From contig CM049319.1 in assembly GCA_026874595.1 (NCBI GenBank), forward strand, positions 627,501-691,500: DNA of 64,000 bases. The letters are read 5' to 3'. Both the position numbers and the translations under genes were made by a program. This DNA is from Sipunculus nudus (taxonomy: Eukaryota > Annelida > Sipuncula > Golfingiida > Sipunculidae). The notes under the pieces are model-generated. The model made no database searches. It was not told where the DNA came from and saw nothing but the letters and a program-made list of their open reading frames with translations. Shown piece by piece: positions 1 to 13,832 of this stretch (position 1 is the first letter of the stretch; each line of letters begins with the position of its first letter).

Positions 1-330
1 TTAAGGCCACACATTAAAACACGCAACTACTGTCAACAATGTAATGATTTTGGATATATAACTAAGGTCACACAACAGAACACGTCACTACGGTCTATCG
101 AAGACGACACAACAAAACACGCCTCTACAGTCTTAACTGTTATGATGTTGGATATATTATTAAGGCCACACATTAAAACACGCCAATACAGTCTGCACTG
201 ATATGGGGTTAAATATATTACTAAGGATACACATTAAAACACGCCAATACAGTCTGCACTGTTACGGTGTTGAATATATTACTAAGGATACACAATTAAA
301 CACGCCAATACAGTCTGCACTGAGATTGGG
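1..330 (+). repeat. Partial unit at left edge (variant 342-bp unit)
   Basis: The first 12 bases of monomer a are cut off by the window edge. The unit has unusual markers: TGTCAACAATG in a, an un-mutated CATTAAAACACG where c normally has CATTGAAACACG, and an e-like GGATACACATT at the start of d. It ends with the GAGATTGGG variant. The TGTCAACAATG and CATTAAAACACG markers recur only in the unit at 3224, so these two share a source. Confidence 0.9.
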
Positions 331-1636
331 TTGAATATATTATTAAGGCCACACATTAAAACACGCAACTACTGTCTACAATGTAATGATTTTGGATATA
401 TAACTAAGGTCACACAACAGAACACGTCACTACGGTCTATCGAAGACGACACAACAAAACACGCCTCTACAGTCTTAACTGTTATGATGTTGGATATATT
501 ATTAAGGCCACACATTGAAACACGCCAATACAGTCTGCACTGATATGGGGTTAAATATATTACTAAGGCCACACATTAAAACACGCCAATACAGTCTGCA
601 CTGTTACGGTGTTGAATATATTACTAAGGATACACAATTAAACACGCCAATACAGTCTGCACTGATATTGGGTTGAATATATTATTAAGGCCACACATTA
701 AAACACGCAGCTACTGTCTACAATGTAATGATTTTGGATATATAACTAAGGTCACACAACAGAACACGTCACTACGGTCTATCGAAGACGACACAACAAA
801 ACACGCCTCTACAGTCTTAACTGTTATGATGTTGGATATATTATTAAGGCCACACATTGAAACACGCCAATACAGTCTGCACTGATATGGGGTTAAATAT
901 ATTACTAAGGCCACACATTAAAACACGCCAATACAGTCTGCACTGTTACGGTGTTGAATATATTACTAAGGATACACAATTGAACACGCCAATCAGTCTG
1001 CACTGATATTGGGTTGAATATATTATTAAGGCCACACATTAAAACACGCAACTACTATCTACAATGTAATGATTTTGGATATATAACTAAGGTCACAAAA
1101 CAGAACACGTCACTACGGTCTATCGAAGACGACACAACAAAACACGCCTCTACAGTCTTAACTGTTATGATGTTGGATATATTATTAAGGCCACACATTG
1201 AAACACGCCAATACAGTCTGCACTGTTACGGTGTTGAATATATTACTAAGGATACACAATTAAACACGCCAATACAGTCTGCTCTGATATTGGGTTGAAT
1301 ATATTATTAAGGCCACACATTAAAACACGCAACTACTGTCTACAATGTAATGATTTTGGATATATAACTAAGGTCACACAACAGAACACGTCACTATGGT
1401 CTATCGAAGACGACACAACAAAACACGCCTCTACAGTCTTAACTGTTATGATGTTGGATATATTATTAAGGCCACACATTGAAACACGCCAATACAGTCT
1501 GCACTGATATGGGGTTAAATATATTACTAAGGCCACACATTAAAACACGCCAATACAGTCTGCACTGTTACGGTGTTGAATATATTACTAAGGATACACA
1601 ATTAAACACGCCAATACAGTCTGCACTGAGATTGGG
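331..1636 (+). repeat. 1,306-bp block, copy 1 (units 342-341-281-342)
   Basis: Units start at 331, 673, 1014 and 1295. Markers shared with the next block at exactly +1,306 are A-to-G at 710, the 60-bp e monomer with TTGAACACG near 985, CTATCT near 1052, GCTCTG near 1280 and C-to-T at 1397. A private C-to-A at 1098 (GGTCACAAAA) is absent from the second copy, so it arose after the duplication or was lost from that copy. Confidence 0.92.
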
Positions 1637-2942
1637 TTGAATATATTATTAAGGCCACACATTAAAACACGCAACTACTGTCTACAATGTAATGATTTTG
1701 GATATATAACTAAGGTCACACAACAGAACACGTCACTACGGTCTATCGAAGACGACACAACAAAACACGCCTCTACAGTCTTAACTGTTATGATGTTGGA
1801 TATATTATTAAGGCCACACATTGAAACACGCCAATACAGTCTGCACTGATATGGGGTTAAATATATTACTAAGGCCACACATTAAAACACGCCAATACAG
1901 TCTGCACTGTTACGGTGTTGAATATATTACTAAGGATACACAATTAAACACGCCAATACAGTCTGCACTGATATTGGGTTGAATATATTATTAAGGCCAC
2001 ACATTAAAACACGCAGCTACTGTCTACAATGTAATGATTTTGGATATATAACTAAGGTCACACAACAGAACACGTCACTACGGTCTATCGAAGACGACAC
2101 AACAAAACACGCCTCTACAGTCTTAACTGTTATGATGTTGGATATATTATTAAGGCCACACATTGAAACACGCCAATACAGTCTGCACTGATATGGGGTT
2201 AAATATATTACTAAGGCCACACATTAAAACACGCCAATACAGTCTGCACTGTTACGGTGTTGAATATATTACTAAGGATACACAATTGAACACGCCAATC
2301 AGTCTGCACTGATATTGGGTTGAATATATTATTAAGGCCACACATTAAAACACGCAACTACTATCTACAATGTAATGATTTTGGATATATAACTAAGGTC
2401 ACACAACAGAACACGTCACTACGGTCTATCGAAGACGACACAACAAAACACGCCTCTACAGTCTTAACTGTTATGATGTTGGATATATTATTAAGGCCAC
2501 ACATTGAAACACGCCAATACAGTCTGCACTGTTACGGTGTTGAATATATTACTAAGGATACACAATTAAACACGCCAATACAGTCTGCTCTGATATTGGG
2601 TTGAATATATTATTAAGGCCACACATTAAAACACGCAACTACTGTCTACAATGTAATGATTTTGGATATATAACTAAGGTCACACAACAGAACACGTCAC
2701 TATGGTCTATCGAAGACGACACAACAAAACACGCCTCTACAGTCTTAACTGTTATGATGTTGGATATATTATTAAGGCCACACATTGAAACACGCCAATA
2801 CAGTCTGCACTGATATGGGGTTAAATATATTACTAAGGCCACACATTAAAACACGCCAATACAGTCTGCACTGTTACGGTGTTGAATATATTACTAAGGA
2901 TACACAATTAAACACGCCAATACAGTCTGCACTGAGATTGGG
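1637..2942 (+). repeat. 1,306-bp block, copy 2 (units 342-341-281-342)
   Basis: Units start at 1637, 1979, 2320 and 2601 and repeat the length order and markers of the preceding block (G at 2016, T at 2703, GAGATTGGG at 2936). The direct adjacency of the two copies indicates a tandem duplication by unequal exchange or replication slippage. Confidence 0.92.
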
Positions 2943-3504
2943 TTGAATATATTATTAAGGCCACACATTAAAACACGCAACTACTGTCTACAATGTAATG
3001 ATTTTGGATATATAACTAAGGTCACACAACAGAACACGTCACTACGGTCTATCGAAGACGACACAACAAAACACCCCTCTACAGTCTTAACTGTTATGAT
3101 GTTGGATATATTATTAAGGCCACACATTGAAACACGCCAATACAGTCTGCACTGATATGGGGTTAAATATATTACTAAGGCCACACATTAAAACACGCCA
3201 ATACAGTCTGCACTGATATTGGGTTGAATATATTATTAAGGCCACACATTAAAACACGCAACTACTGTCAACAATGTAATGATTTTGGATATATAACTAA
3301 GGTCACACAACAGAACACGTCACTACGGTCTATCGAAGACGACACAACAAAACACGCCTCTACAGTCTTAACTGTTATGATGTTGGATATATTATTAAGG
3401 CCACACATTAAAACACGCCAATACAGTCTGCACTGATATGGGGTTGAATATATTACTAAGGATACACAATTAAACACGCCAATACAGTCTGCACTGAGAT
3501 TGGG
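2943..3504 (+). repeat. Two atypical 281-bp units of independent origin
   Basis: The unit at 2943 keeps c intact and fuses d (head) to e (tail CTGATATTGGG). The unit at 3224 keeps c with its GATATGGGG tail and goes straight to e, with no d sequence. Ordinary 281-bp units instead have a c/d hybrid. The 2943 unit also has G-to-C at 3075 (ACACCCCTC), a marker shared with units at 7083, 9756, 23786 and 45336. The 3224 unit shares TGTCAACAATG with the left-edge unit. Confidence 0.9.
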
Positions 3505-5312
3505 TTGAATATATTATTAAGGCCACACATTAAAACACGCAACTACTGTCTACAATGTAATGATTTTGGATATATAACTAAGGTCACACAACAGAACACG
3601 TCACTACGGTCTATCGAAGACGACACAACAAAACACGCCTCTACAGTCTTAACTGTTATGATGTTGGATATATTATTAAGGCCACACATTGAAACACGCC
3701 AATACAGTCTGCACTGATATGGGGTTAAATATATTACTAAGGCCACACATTAAAACACGCCAATACAGTCTGCACTGTTACGGTGTTGAATATATTACTA
3801 AGGATACACAATTAAACACGCCAATACAGTCTGCACTGATATTGGGTTGAATATATTATTAAGGCCACACATTAAAACACGCAACTACTGTCTACAATGT
3901 AATGATTTTGGATATATAACTAAGGTCACACAACAGAACACGTCACTACGGTCTATCGAAGACGACACAACAAAACACGCCTCTACAGTCTTAACTGTTA
4001 TGATGTTGGATATATTATTAAGGCCACACATTGAAACACGCCAATACAGTCTGCACTGTTACGGTGTTGACTATATTACTAAGGATACACAATTAAACAC
4101 GCCAATACAGTCTGCACTGATATTGGGATGAATATATTATTAAGGCCACACATTAAAACACGCAACTACTGTCTACAATGTAATGATTTTGGATATATAA
4201 CTAAGGTCACACAACAGAACACGTCACTACGGTCTATCGAAGACGACACAACAAAACACGCCTCTACAGTCTTAACTGTTATGATGTTGGATATATTATT
4301 AAGGCCACACATTGAAACACGCCAATACAGTCTGCACTGATATGGGGTTAAATATATTACTAAGGCCACACATTAAAACACGCCAATACAGTATGCACTG
4401 TTACGGTGTTGAATATATTACTAAGGATACACAATTAAACACGCCAATACAGTCTGCACTGATATTGGGTTGAATATATTATTAAGGCCACACATTAAAA
4501 CACGCAACTACTGTCTACAATGTAATGATTTTGGATATATAACTAAGGTCACACAACAGAACACGTCACTACGGTCTATCGAAGACGACACAACAAAACA
4601 CGCCTCTACAGTCTTAACTGTTATGATGTTGGATATATTATTAAGGCCACACATTGAAACACGCCAATACAGTCTGCACTGTTACGGTGTTGAATATATT
4701 ACTAAGGATACACAATTAAACACGCCAATACAGTCTGCACTGATATTGGGTTGAATATATTATTAAGGCCACACATTAAAACACGCAACTACTGTCTACA
4801 ATGTAATGATTTTGGATATATAACTAAGGTCACACAACAGAACACGTCACTACGGTCTATCGAAGACGACACAACAAAACACGCCTCTACAGTCTTAACT
4901 GTTATGATGTTGGATATATTATTAAGGCCACACATTGAAACACGCCAATACAGTCTGCACTGTTACGGTGTTGAATATATTACTAAGGATACACAATTAA
5001 ACACGCCAATACAGTCTGCACTGATATTGGGTTGAATATATTATTAAGGCCACACATTAAAACACGCAACTACTGTCTACAATGTAATGATTTTGGATAT
5101 ATAACTAAGGTCACACAACAGAACACGTCACTACGGTCTATCGAAGACGACACAACAAAACACGCCTCTACAGTCTTAACTGTTATGATGTTGGATATAT
5201 TATTAAGGCCACACATTGAAACACGCCAATACAGTCTGCACTGTTACGGTGTTGAATATATTACTAAGGATACACAATTAAACACGCCAATACAGTCTGC
5301 ACTGATATTGGG
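3505..5312 (+). repeat. Units 342-281-342-281-281-281
   Basis: Units start at 3505, 3847, 4128, 4470, 4751 and 5032. Private changes are A-to-C at 4071 in e of the second unit and T-to-A at 4128 (GGGATGAAT) at the first base of the third. The unit at 4128 carries the CAGTATGCACTG variant in d. The following run of three 281-bp units resembles the triple runs of the 2,332-bp super-units farther right. Confidence 0.92.
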
Positions 5313-7985
5313 TTGAATATATTATTAAGGCCACACATTAAAACACGCAACTACTGTCTACAATGTAATGATTTTGGATATATAACTAAGGTCACACAAC
5401 AGAACACGTCACTACGGTCTATCGAAGACGACACAACAAAACACGCCTCTACAGTCTTAACTGTTATGATGTTGGATATATTATTAAGGCCACACATTGA
5501 AACACGCCAATACAGTCTGCACTGATATGGGGTTAAATATATTACTAAGGCCACACATTAAAACACGCCAATACAGTCTGCACTGTTACGGTGTTGAATA
5601 TATTACTAAGGATACACAATTAAACACGCCAATACAGTCTGCACTGATATTGGGTTGAATATATTATTAAGGCCACACATTAAAACACGCCAATACAGTC
5701 TGCACTGTTACGGTGTTGAATATATTACTAAGGATACACAATTAAACACGCCAATACAGTCTGCACTGATATTGGGTTGAATATATTATTAAGGCCACAC
5801 ATTAAAATACGCAACTACTGTCTACAATGAAATGATTTTGGATATATAACTAAGGTCACACAACAGAACACGTCACTACGGTCTATCGAAGACGACACAA
5901 CAAAACACGCCTCTACAGTCTTAACTGTTATGATGTTGGATATATTATTAAGGCCACACATTGAAACACGCCAATACAGTCTGCACTGATATGGGGTTAA
6001 ATATATTACTAAGGCCACACATTAAAACACGCCAATACAGTCTGCACTGTTACGGTGTTGAATATATTACTAAGGATACACAATTAAACACGCCAATACA
6101 GTCTGCACTGATATTGGGTTGAATATATTATTAAGGCCACACATTAAAACACGCAACTACTGTCTACAATGTAATGATTTTGGATATATAACTAAGGTCA
6201 CACAACAGAACACGTCACTACGGTCTATCGAAGACGACACAACAAAACACGCCTCTACAGTCTTAACTGTTATGATGTTGGATATATTATTAAGGCCACA
6301 CATTGAAACACGCCAATACAGTCTGCACTGATATGGGGTTAAATATATTACTAAGGCCACACATTAAAACACGCCAATACAGTCTGCACTGTTACGGTGT
6401 TGAATATATTACTAAGGATACACAATTAAACACGCCAATCAGTCTGCACTGATATTGGGTTGAATATATTATTAAGGCCACACATTAAAACACGCAACTA
6501 CTGTCTACAATGTAATGATTTTGGATATATAACTAAGGTCACACAACAGAACACGTCACTACGGTCTATCGAAGACGACACAACAAAACACGCCTCTACA
6601 GTCTTAACTGTTATGATGTTGGATATATTATTAAGGCCACACATTGAAACACGCCAATACAGTCTGCACTGTTACGGTGTTGAATATATTACTAAGGATA
6701 CACAATTAAACACGCCAATACAGTCTGCTCTGATATTGGGTTGAATATATTATTAAGGCCACACATTAAAACACGCAACTACTGTCTACAATGTAATGAT
6801 TTTGGATATATAACTAAGGTCACACAACAGAACACGTCACTACGGTCTATCGAAGACGACACAACAAAACACGCCTCTACAGTCTTAACTGTTATGATGT
6901 TGGATATATTATTAAGGCCACACATTGAAACACGCCAATACAGTCTGCACTGATATGGGGTTAAATATATTACTAAGGCCACACATTAAAACACGCCAAT
7001 ACAGTCTGCACTGTTACGGTGTTGAATATATTACTAAGGATACACAATTAAACACGCCAATACAGTCTGCACTGAGATTGGGTTGAATATATTATTAAGG
7101 CCACACATTAAAACACGCAACTACTGTCTACAATGTAATGATTTTGGATATATAACTAAGGTCACACAACAGAACACGTCACTACGGTCTATCGAAGACG
7201 ACACAACAAAACACCCCTCTACAGTCTTAACTGTTATGACGTTGGATATATTATTAAGGCCACACATTGAAACACGCCAATACAGTCTGCACTGATATGG
7301 GGTTAAATATATTACTAAGGCCACACATTAAAACACGCCAATACAGTCTGCACTGTTACGGTGTTGAATATATTACTAAGGATACACAATTAAACACGCC
7401 AATACAGTCTGCACTGATATTGGGTTGAATATATTATTAAGGCCCACATTAAAACACGCAACTACTGTCTACAATGTAATGATTTTGGATATATAACTAA
7501 GGTCACACAACAGAACACGTCACTACGGTCTATCGAAGACGACACAACAAAACACGCCTCTACAGTCTTAACTGTTATGATGTTGGACATATTATTAAGG
7601 CCACACATTGAAACACGCCAATACAGTCTGCACTGTTACGGTGTTGAATATATTACTAAGGATACACAATTAAACACGCCAATACAGTCTGCACTGATAT
7701 TGGGTTGAATATATTATTAAGGCCACACATTAAAACACGCAACTACTGTCTACAATGTAATGATTTTGGATATATAACTAAGGTCACACAACAGAACACG
7801 TCACTACGGTCTATCGAAGACGACACAACAAAACACGCCTCTACAGTCTTAACTGTTATGATGTTGGATATATTATTAAGGCCACACATTGAAACACGCC
7901 AATACAGTCTGCACTGTTACGGTGTTGAATATATTACTAAGGATACACAATTAAACACGCCAATACAGTCTGCACTGATATTGGG
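5313..7985 (+). repeat. 2,673-bp block, copy 1
   Basis: Units start at 5313 (464), 5777 (342), 6119 (341), 6460 (281), 6741 (342), 7083 (342), 7425 (280) and 7705 (281). Markers: T at 5818 plus A at 5830 in the unit after the 464-bp unit, C at 7215 (ACACCCCTC), C at 7240 (GACGTTGG), a one-base deletion giving AAGGCCCACATT at the start of the 280-bp unit, and C at 7588 (GGACATATT). All recur 2,673 bp to the right. Confidence 0.93.
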
Positions 7986-10377
7986 TTGAATATATTATTA
8001 AGGCCACACATTAAAACACGCAACTACTGTCTACAATGTAATGATTTTGGATATATAACTAAGGTCACACAACAGAACACGTCACTACGGTCTATCGAAG
8101 ACGACACAACAAAACACGCCTCTACAGTCTTAACTGTTATGATGTTGGATATATTATTAAGGCCACACATTGAAACACGCCAATACAGTCTGCACTGATA
8201 TGGGGTTAAATATATTACTAAGGCCACACATTAAAACACGCCAATACAGTCTGCACTGTTACGGTGTTGAATATATTACTAAGGATACACAATTAAACAC
8301 GCCAATACAGTCTGCACTGATATTGGGTTGAATATATTATTAAGGCCACACATTAAAACACGCCAATACAGTCTGCACTGTTACGGTGTTGAATATATTA
8401 CTAAGGATACACAATTAAACACGCCAATACAGTCTGCACTGATATTGGGTTGAATATATTATTAAGGCCACACATTAAAATACGCAACTACTGTCTACAA
8501 TGAAATGATTTTGGATATATAACTAAGGTCACACAACAGAACACGTCACTACGGTCTATCGAAGACGACACAACAAAACACGCCTCTACAGTCTTAACTG
8601 TTATGATGTTGGATATATTATTAAGGCCACACATTGAAACACGCCAATACAGTCTGCACTGATATGGGGTTAAATATATTACTAAGGCCACACATTAAAA
8701 CACGCCAATACAGTCTGCACTGTTACGGTGTTGAATATATTACTAAGGATACACAATTAAACACGCCAATACAGTCTGCACTGATATTGGGTTGAATATA
8801 TTATTAAGGCCACACATTAAAACACGCAACTACTGTCTACAATGTAATGATTTTGGATATATAACTAAGGTCACACAACAGAACACGTCACTACGGTCTA
8901 TCGAAGACGACACAACAAAACACGCCTCTACAGTCTTAACTGTTATGATGTTGGATATATTATTAAGGCCACACATTGAAACACGCCAATACAGTCTGCA
9001 CTGATATGGGGTTAAATATATTACTAAGGCCACACATTAAAACACGCCAATACAGTCTGCACTGTTACGGTGTTGAATATATTACTAAGGATACACAATT
9101 AAACACGCCAATCAGTCTGCACTGATATTGGGTTGAATATATTATTAAGGCCACACATTAAAACACGCAACTACTGTCTACAATGTAATGATTTTGGATA
9201 TATAACTAAGGTCACACAACAGAACACGTCACTACGGTCTATCGAAGACGACACAACAAAACACGCCTCTACAGTCTTAACTGTTATGATGTTGGATATA
9301 TTATTAAGGCCACACATTGAAACACGCCAATACAGTCTGCACTGTTACGGTGTTGAATATATTACTAAGGATACACAATTAAACACGCCAATACAGTCTG
9401 CTCTGATATTGGGTTGAATATATTATTAAGGCCACACATTAAAACACGCAACTACTGTCTACAATGTAATGATTTTGGATATATAACTAAGGTCACACAA
9501 CAGAACACGTCACTACGGTCTATCGAAGACGACACAACAAAACACGCCTCTACAGTCTTAACTGTTATGATGTTGGATATATTATTAAGGCCACACATTG
9601 AAACACGCCAATACAGTCTGCACTGATATGGGGTTAAATATATTACTAAGGCCACACATTAAAACACGCCAATACAGTCTGCACTGTTACGGTGTTGAAT
9701 ATATTACTAAGGATACACAATTAAACACGCCAATACAGTCTGCACTGAGATTGGGTTGAATATATTATTAAGGCCACACATTAAAACACGCAACTACTGT
9801 CTACAATGTAATGATTTTGGATATATAACTAAGGTCACACAACAGAACACGTCACTACGGTCTATCGAAGACGACACAACAAAACACCCCTCTACAGTCT
9901 TAACTGTTATGACGTTGGATATATTATTAAGGCCACACATTGAAACACGCCAATACAGTCTGCACTGATATGGGGTTAAATATATTACTAAGGCCACACA
10001 TTAAAACACGCCAATACAGTCTGCACTGTTACGGTGTTGAATATATTACTAAGGATACACAATTAAACACGCCAATACAGTCTGCACTGATATTGGGTTG
10101 AATATATTATTAAGGCCCACATTAAAACACGCAACTACTGTCTACAATGTAATGATTTTGGATATATAACTAAGGTCACACAACAGAACACGTCACTACG
10201 GTCTATCGAAGACGACACAACAAAACACGCCTCTACAGTCTTAACTGTTATGATGTTGGACATATTATTAAGGCCACACATTGAAACACGCCAATACAGT
10301 CTGCACTGTTACGGTGTTGAATATATTACTAAGGATACACAATTAAACACGCCAATACAGTCTGCACTGATATTGGG
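7986..10377 (+). repeat. 2,673-bp block, copy 2 (ends before its last unit)
   Basis: Units start at 7986 (464), 8450 (342), 8792 (341), 9133 (281), 9414 (342), 9756 (342) and 10098 (280). The markers at 9888, 9913 and 10261 are exactly +2,673 from copy 1. The eighth unit of copy 1 (281 bp at 7705) is replaced here by a 341-bp unit at 10378, so the match ends around there. The 280-bp unit and its GGACATATT marker also occur at 24128 and 45678. Confidence 0.92.
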
Positions 10378-13300
10378 TTGAATATATTATTAAGGCCACA
10401 CATTAAAACACGCAACTACTGTCTACAATGTAATGATTTTGGATATATAACTAAGGTCACACAACAGAACACGTCACTACGGTCTATCGAAGACGACACA
10501 ACAAAACACGCCTCTACAGTCTTAACTGTTATGATGTTGGATATATTATTAAGGCCACACATTGAAACACGCCAATACAGTCTGCACTGATATGGGGTTA
10601 AATAAATTACTAAGGCCACACATGAAAAAAAGCCAATACAGTCTGCACTGTTACGGTGTTGAATATATTACTAAGGATACACAATTAAACACGCCAATCA
10701 GTCTGCACTGATATTGGGTTGAATATATTATTAAGGCCACACATTAAAACACGCAACTACTGTCTACAATGTAATGATTTTGGATATATAACTAAGGTCA
10801 CACAACAGAACACGTCACTACGGTCTATCGAAGACGACACAACAAAACACGCCTCTACAGTCTTAACTGTTATGATGTTGGATATATTATTAAGGCCACA
10901 CATTCAAACACGCCAATACAGTCTGCACTGATATGGGGTTAAATATATTACTAAGGCCACACATTAAAACACGCCAATACAGTCTGCACTGTTACGGTGT
11001 TGAATATATTACTAAGGATACACAATTAAACACGCCAATACAGTCTGCACTGATATTGGGTTGAATATATTATTAAGGCCACACATTAAAACACGCAACT
11101 ACTGTCTACAATGTAATGATTTTGGATATATAACTAAGGTCACACAACAGAACACGTCACTACGGTCTATCGAAGACGACACAACAAAACACGCCTCTAC
11201 AGTCTTAACTGTTATGATGTTGGATATATTATTAAGGCCACACATTGAAACACGCCAATACAGTCTGCACTGTTACGGTGTTGAATATATTACTAAGGAT
11301 ACACAATTAAACACGCCAATACAGTCTGCACTGATATTGGGTTGAATATATTATTAAGGCCACACATTAAAACACGCAACTACTGTCTACAATGTAATGA
11401 TTTTGGATATATAACTAAGGTCACACAACAGAACACGTCACTACGGTCTATCGAAGACGACACAACAAAACACGCCTCTACAGTCTTAACTGTTATGATG
11501 TTGGATATATTATTAAGGCCACACATTGAAACACGCCAATACAGTCTGCACTGATATGGGGTTAAATATATTACTAAGGCCACACATTAAAACACGCCAA
11601 TACAGTCTGCACTGTTACGGTGTTGAATATATTACTAAGGATACACAATTAAACACGCCAATACAGTCTGCACTGATATTGGGTTGAATATATTATTAAG
11701 GCCACACATTAAAACACGCAACTACTGTCTACAATGTAATGATTTTGGATATATAACTAAGGTCACACAACAGAACACGTCACTACGGTCTATCGAAGAC
11801 GACACAACAAAACACGCCTCTACAGTCTTAACTGTTATGATGTTGGATATATTATTAAGGCCACACATTGAAACACGCCAATTCAGTCTGCACTGATATG
11901 GGGTTTAATATATTACTAAGGCCACACATTAAAACACGCCAATACAGTCTGCACTGTTACGGTGTTGAATATATTACTAAGGATACACAATTAAACACGC
12001 CAATACAGTCTGCACTGATATTGGGTTGAATATATTATTAAGGCCACACATTAAAACACGCAACTACTGTCTACAATGTCATGATTTTGGATATATAACT
12101 AAGGTCACACAACAGAACACGTCACTACGGTCTATCGAAGACGACACAACAAAACACGCCTCTACAGTCTTAACTGTTATGATGTTGGATATATTATTAA
12201 GGCCACACATTGAAACACGCCAATACAGTCTGCACTGTTACGGTGTTGAATATATTACTAAGGATACACAATTAAACACGCCAATACAGTCTGCACTGAT
12301 ATTGGGTTGAATATATTATTAAGGCCACACATTAAAACACGCAACTACTGTCTACAATGTAATGATTTTGGATATATAACTAAGGTCACACAACAGAACA
12401 CGTCACTACGGTCTATCGAAGACGACACAACAAAACACGCCTCTACAGTCTTAACTGTTATGATGTTGGATATATTATTAAGGCCACACATTGAAACACG
12501 CCAATACAGTCTGCACTGTTACGGTGTTGAATATATTACTAAGGATACACAATTAAACACGCCAATACAGTCTGCACTGATATTGGGTTGAATATATTAT
12601 TAAGGCCACACATTAAAACACGCAACTACTGTCTACAATGTAATGATTTTGGATATATAACTAAGGTCACACAACAGAACACGTCACTACGGTCTATCGA
12701 AGACGACACAACAAAACACGCCTCTACAGTCTTAACTGTTATGATGTTGGATATATTATTAAGGCCACACATTGAAACACGCCAATACAGTCTGCACTGA
12801 TATGGGGTTAAATATATTACTAAGGCCACACATTAAAACACGCCAATACAGTCTGCACTGTTACGGTGTTGAATATATTACTAAGGATACACAATTGAAC
12901 ACGCCAATCAGTCTGCACTGATATTGGGTTGAATATATTATTAAGGCCACACATTAAAACACGCAACTACTATCTACAATGTAATGATTTTGGATATATA
13001 ACTAAGGTCACACAACAGAACACGTCACTACGGTCTATCGAAGAAGACACAACAAAACACGCCTCTACAGTCTTAACTGTTATGATGTTGGATATATTAT
13101 TAAGGCCACACATTGAAACACGCCAATACAGTCTGCACTGATATGGGGTTAAATATATTACTAAGGCCACACATTAAAACACGCCAATACAGTATGCACT
13201 GTTACGGTGTTGAATATATTACTAAGGATACACAATTAAACACGCCAATACAGTCTGCACTGATATTGGGTTGAATATATTATTAAGGCCACACATTAAA

Positions 13301-13832
13301 ACACGCAACTACTGTCTACAATGTAATGATTTTGGATATATAACTAAGGTCACACAACAGAACACGTCACTACGGTCTATCGAAGACGACACAACAAAAC
13401 ACGCCTCTACAGTCTTAACTGTTATGATGTTGGATATATTATTAAGGCCACACATTGAAACACGCCAATACAGTCTGCACTGTTACGGTGTTGAATATAT
13501 TACTAAGGATACACAATTAAACACGCCAATACAGTCTGCACTGATATTGGGTTGAATATATTATTAAGGCCACACATTAAAACACGCAACTACTGTCTAC
13601 AATGTAATGATTTTGGATATATAACTAAGGTCACACAACAGAACACGTCACTACGGTCTATCGAAGACGACACAACAAAACACGCCTCTACAGTCTTAAC
13701 TGTTATGATGTTGGATATATTATTAAGGCCACACATTGAAACACGCCAATACAGTCTGCACTGTTACGGTGTTGAATATATTACTAAGGATACACAATTA
13801 AACACGCCAATACAGTCTGCACTGATATTGGG
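10378..13832 (+). repeat. Units 10378-13832 (main part of a thrice-seen segment)
   Basis: Units start at 10378 (341), 10719 (342), 11061 (281), 11342 (342), 11684 (342), 12026 (281), 12307 (281), 12588 (341), 12929 (342), 13271 (281) and 13552 (281). Shared markers with the copies at +14,030 and +35,580 are the CATGAAAAAAAGCC cluster at 10624-10631, T at 11883 (CAATTCAG) and T at 11906 (GGTTTAATA). Private or differently shared changes are A at 10605, C at 10905, C at 12080 (TGTCATG) and A at 13045 (AAGAAGAC, also in the unit at 27923). Confidence 0.92.

Noticed and set aside
4128-4340. ATG-initiated frame at 4128, unlike the TTG of other units
   Set aside because: It results from one private T-to-A change at the first base of one unit; the downstream frame is the same repeat by-product and stops at the same place.
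12026-12310. TGTCATG variant at 12080 and 58720 taken as evidence of a long-distance exchange
   Set aside because: Only this single base is shared between the two units, with no linked markers, so independent mutation is just as likely.
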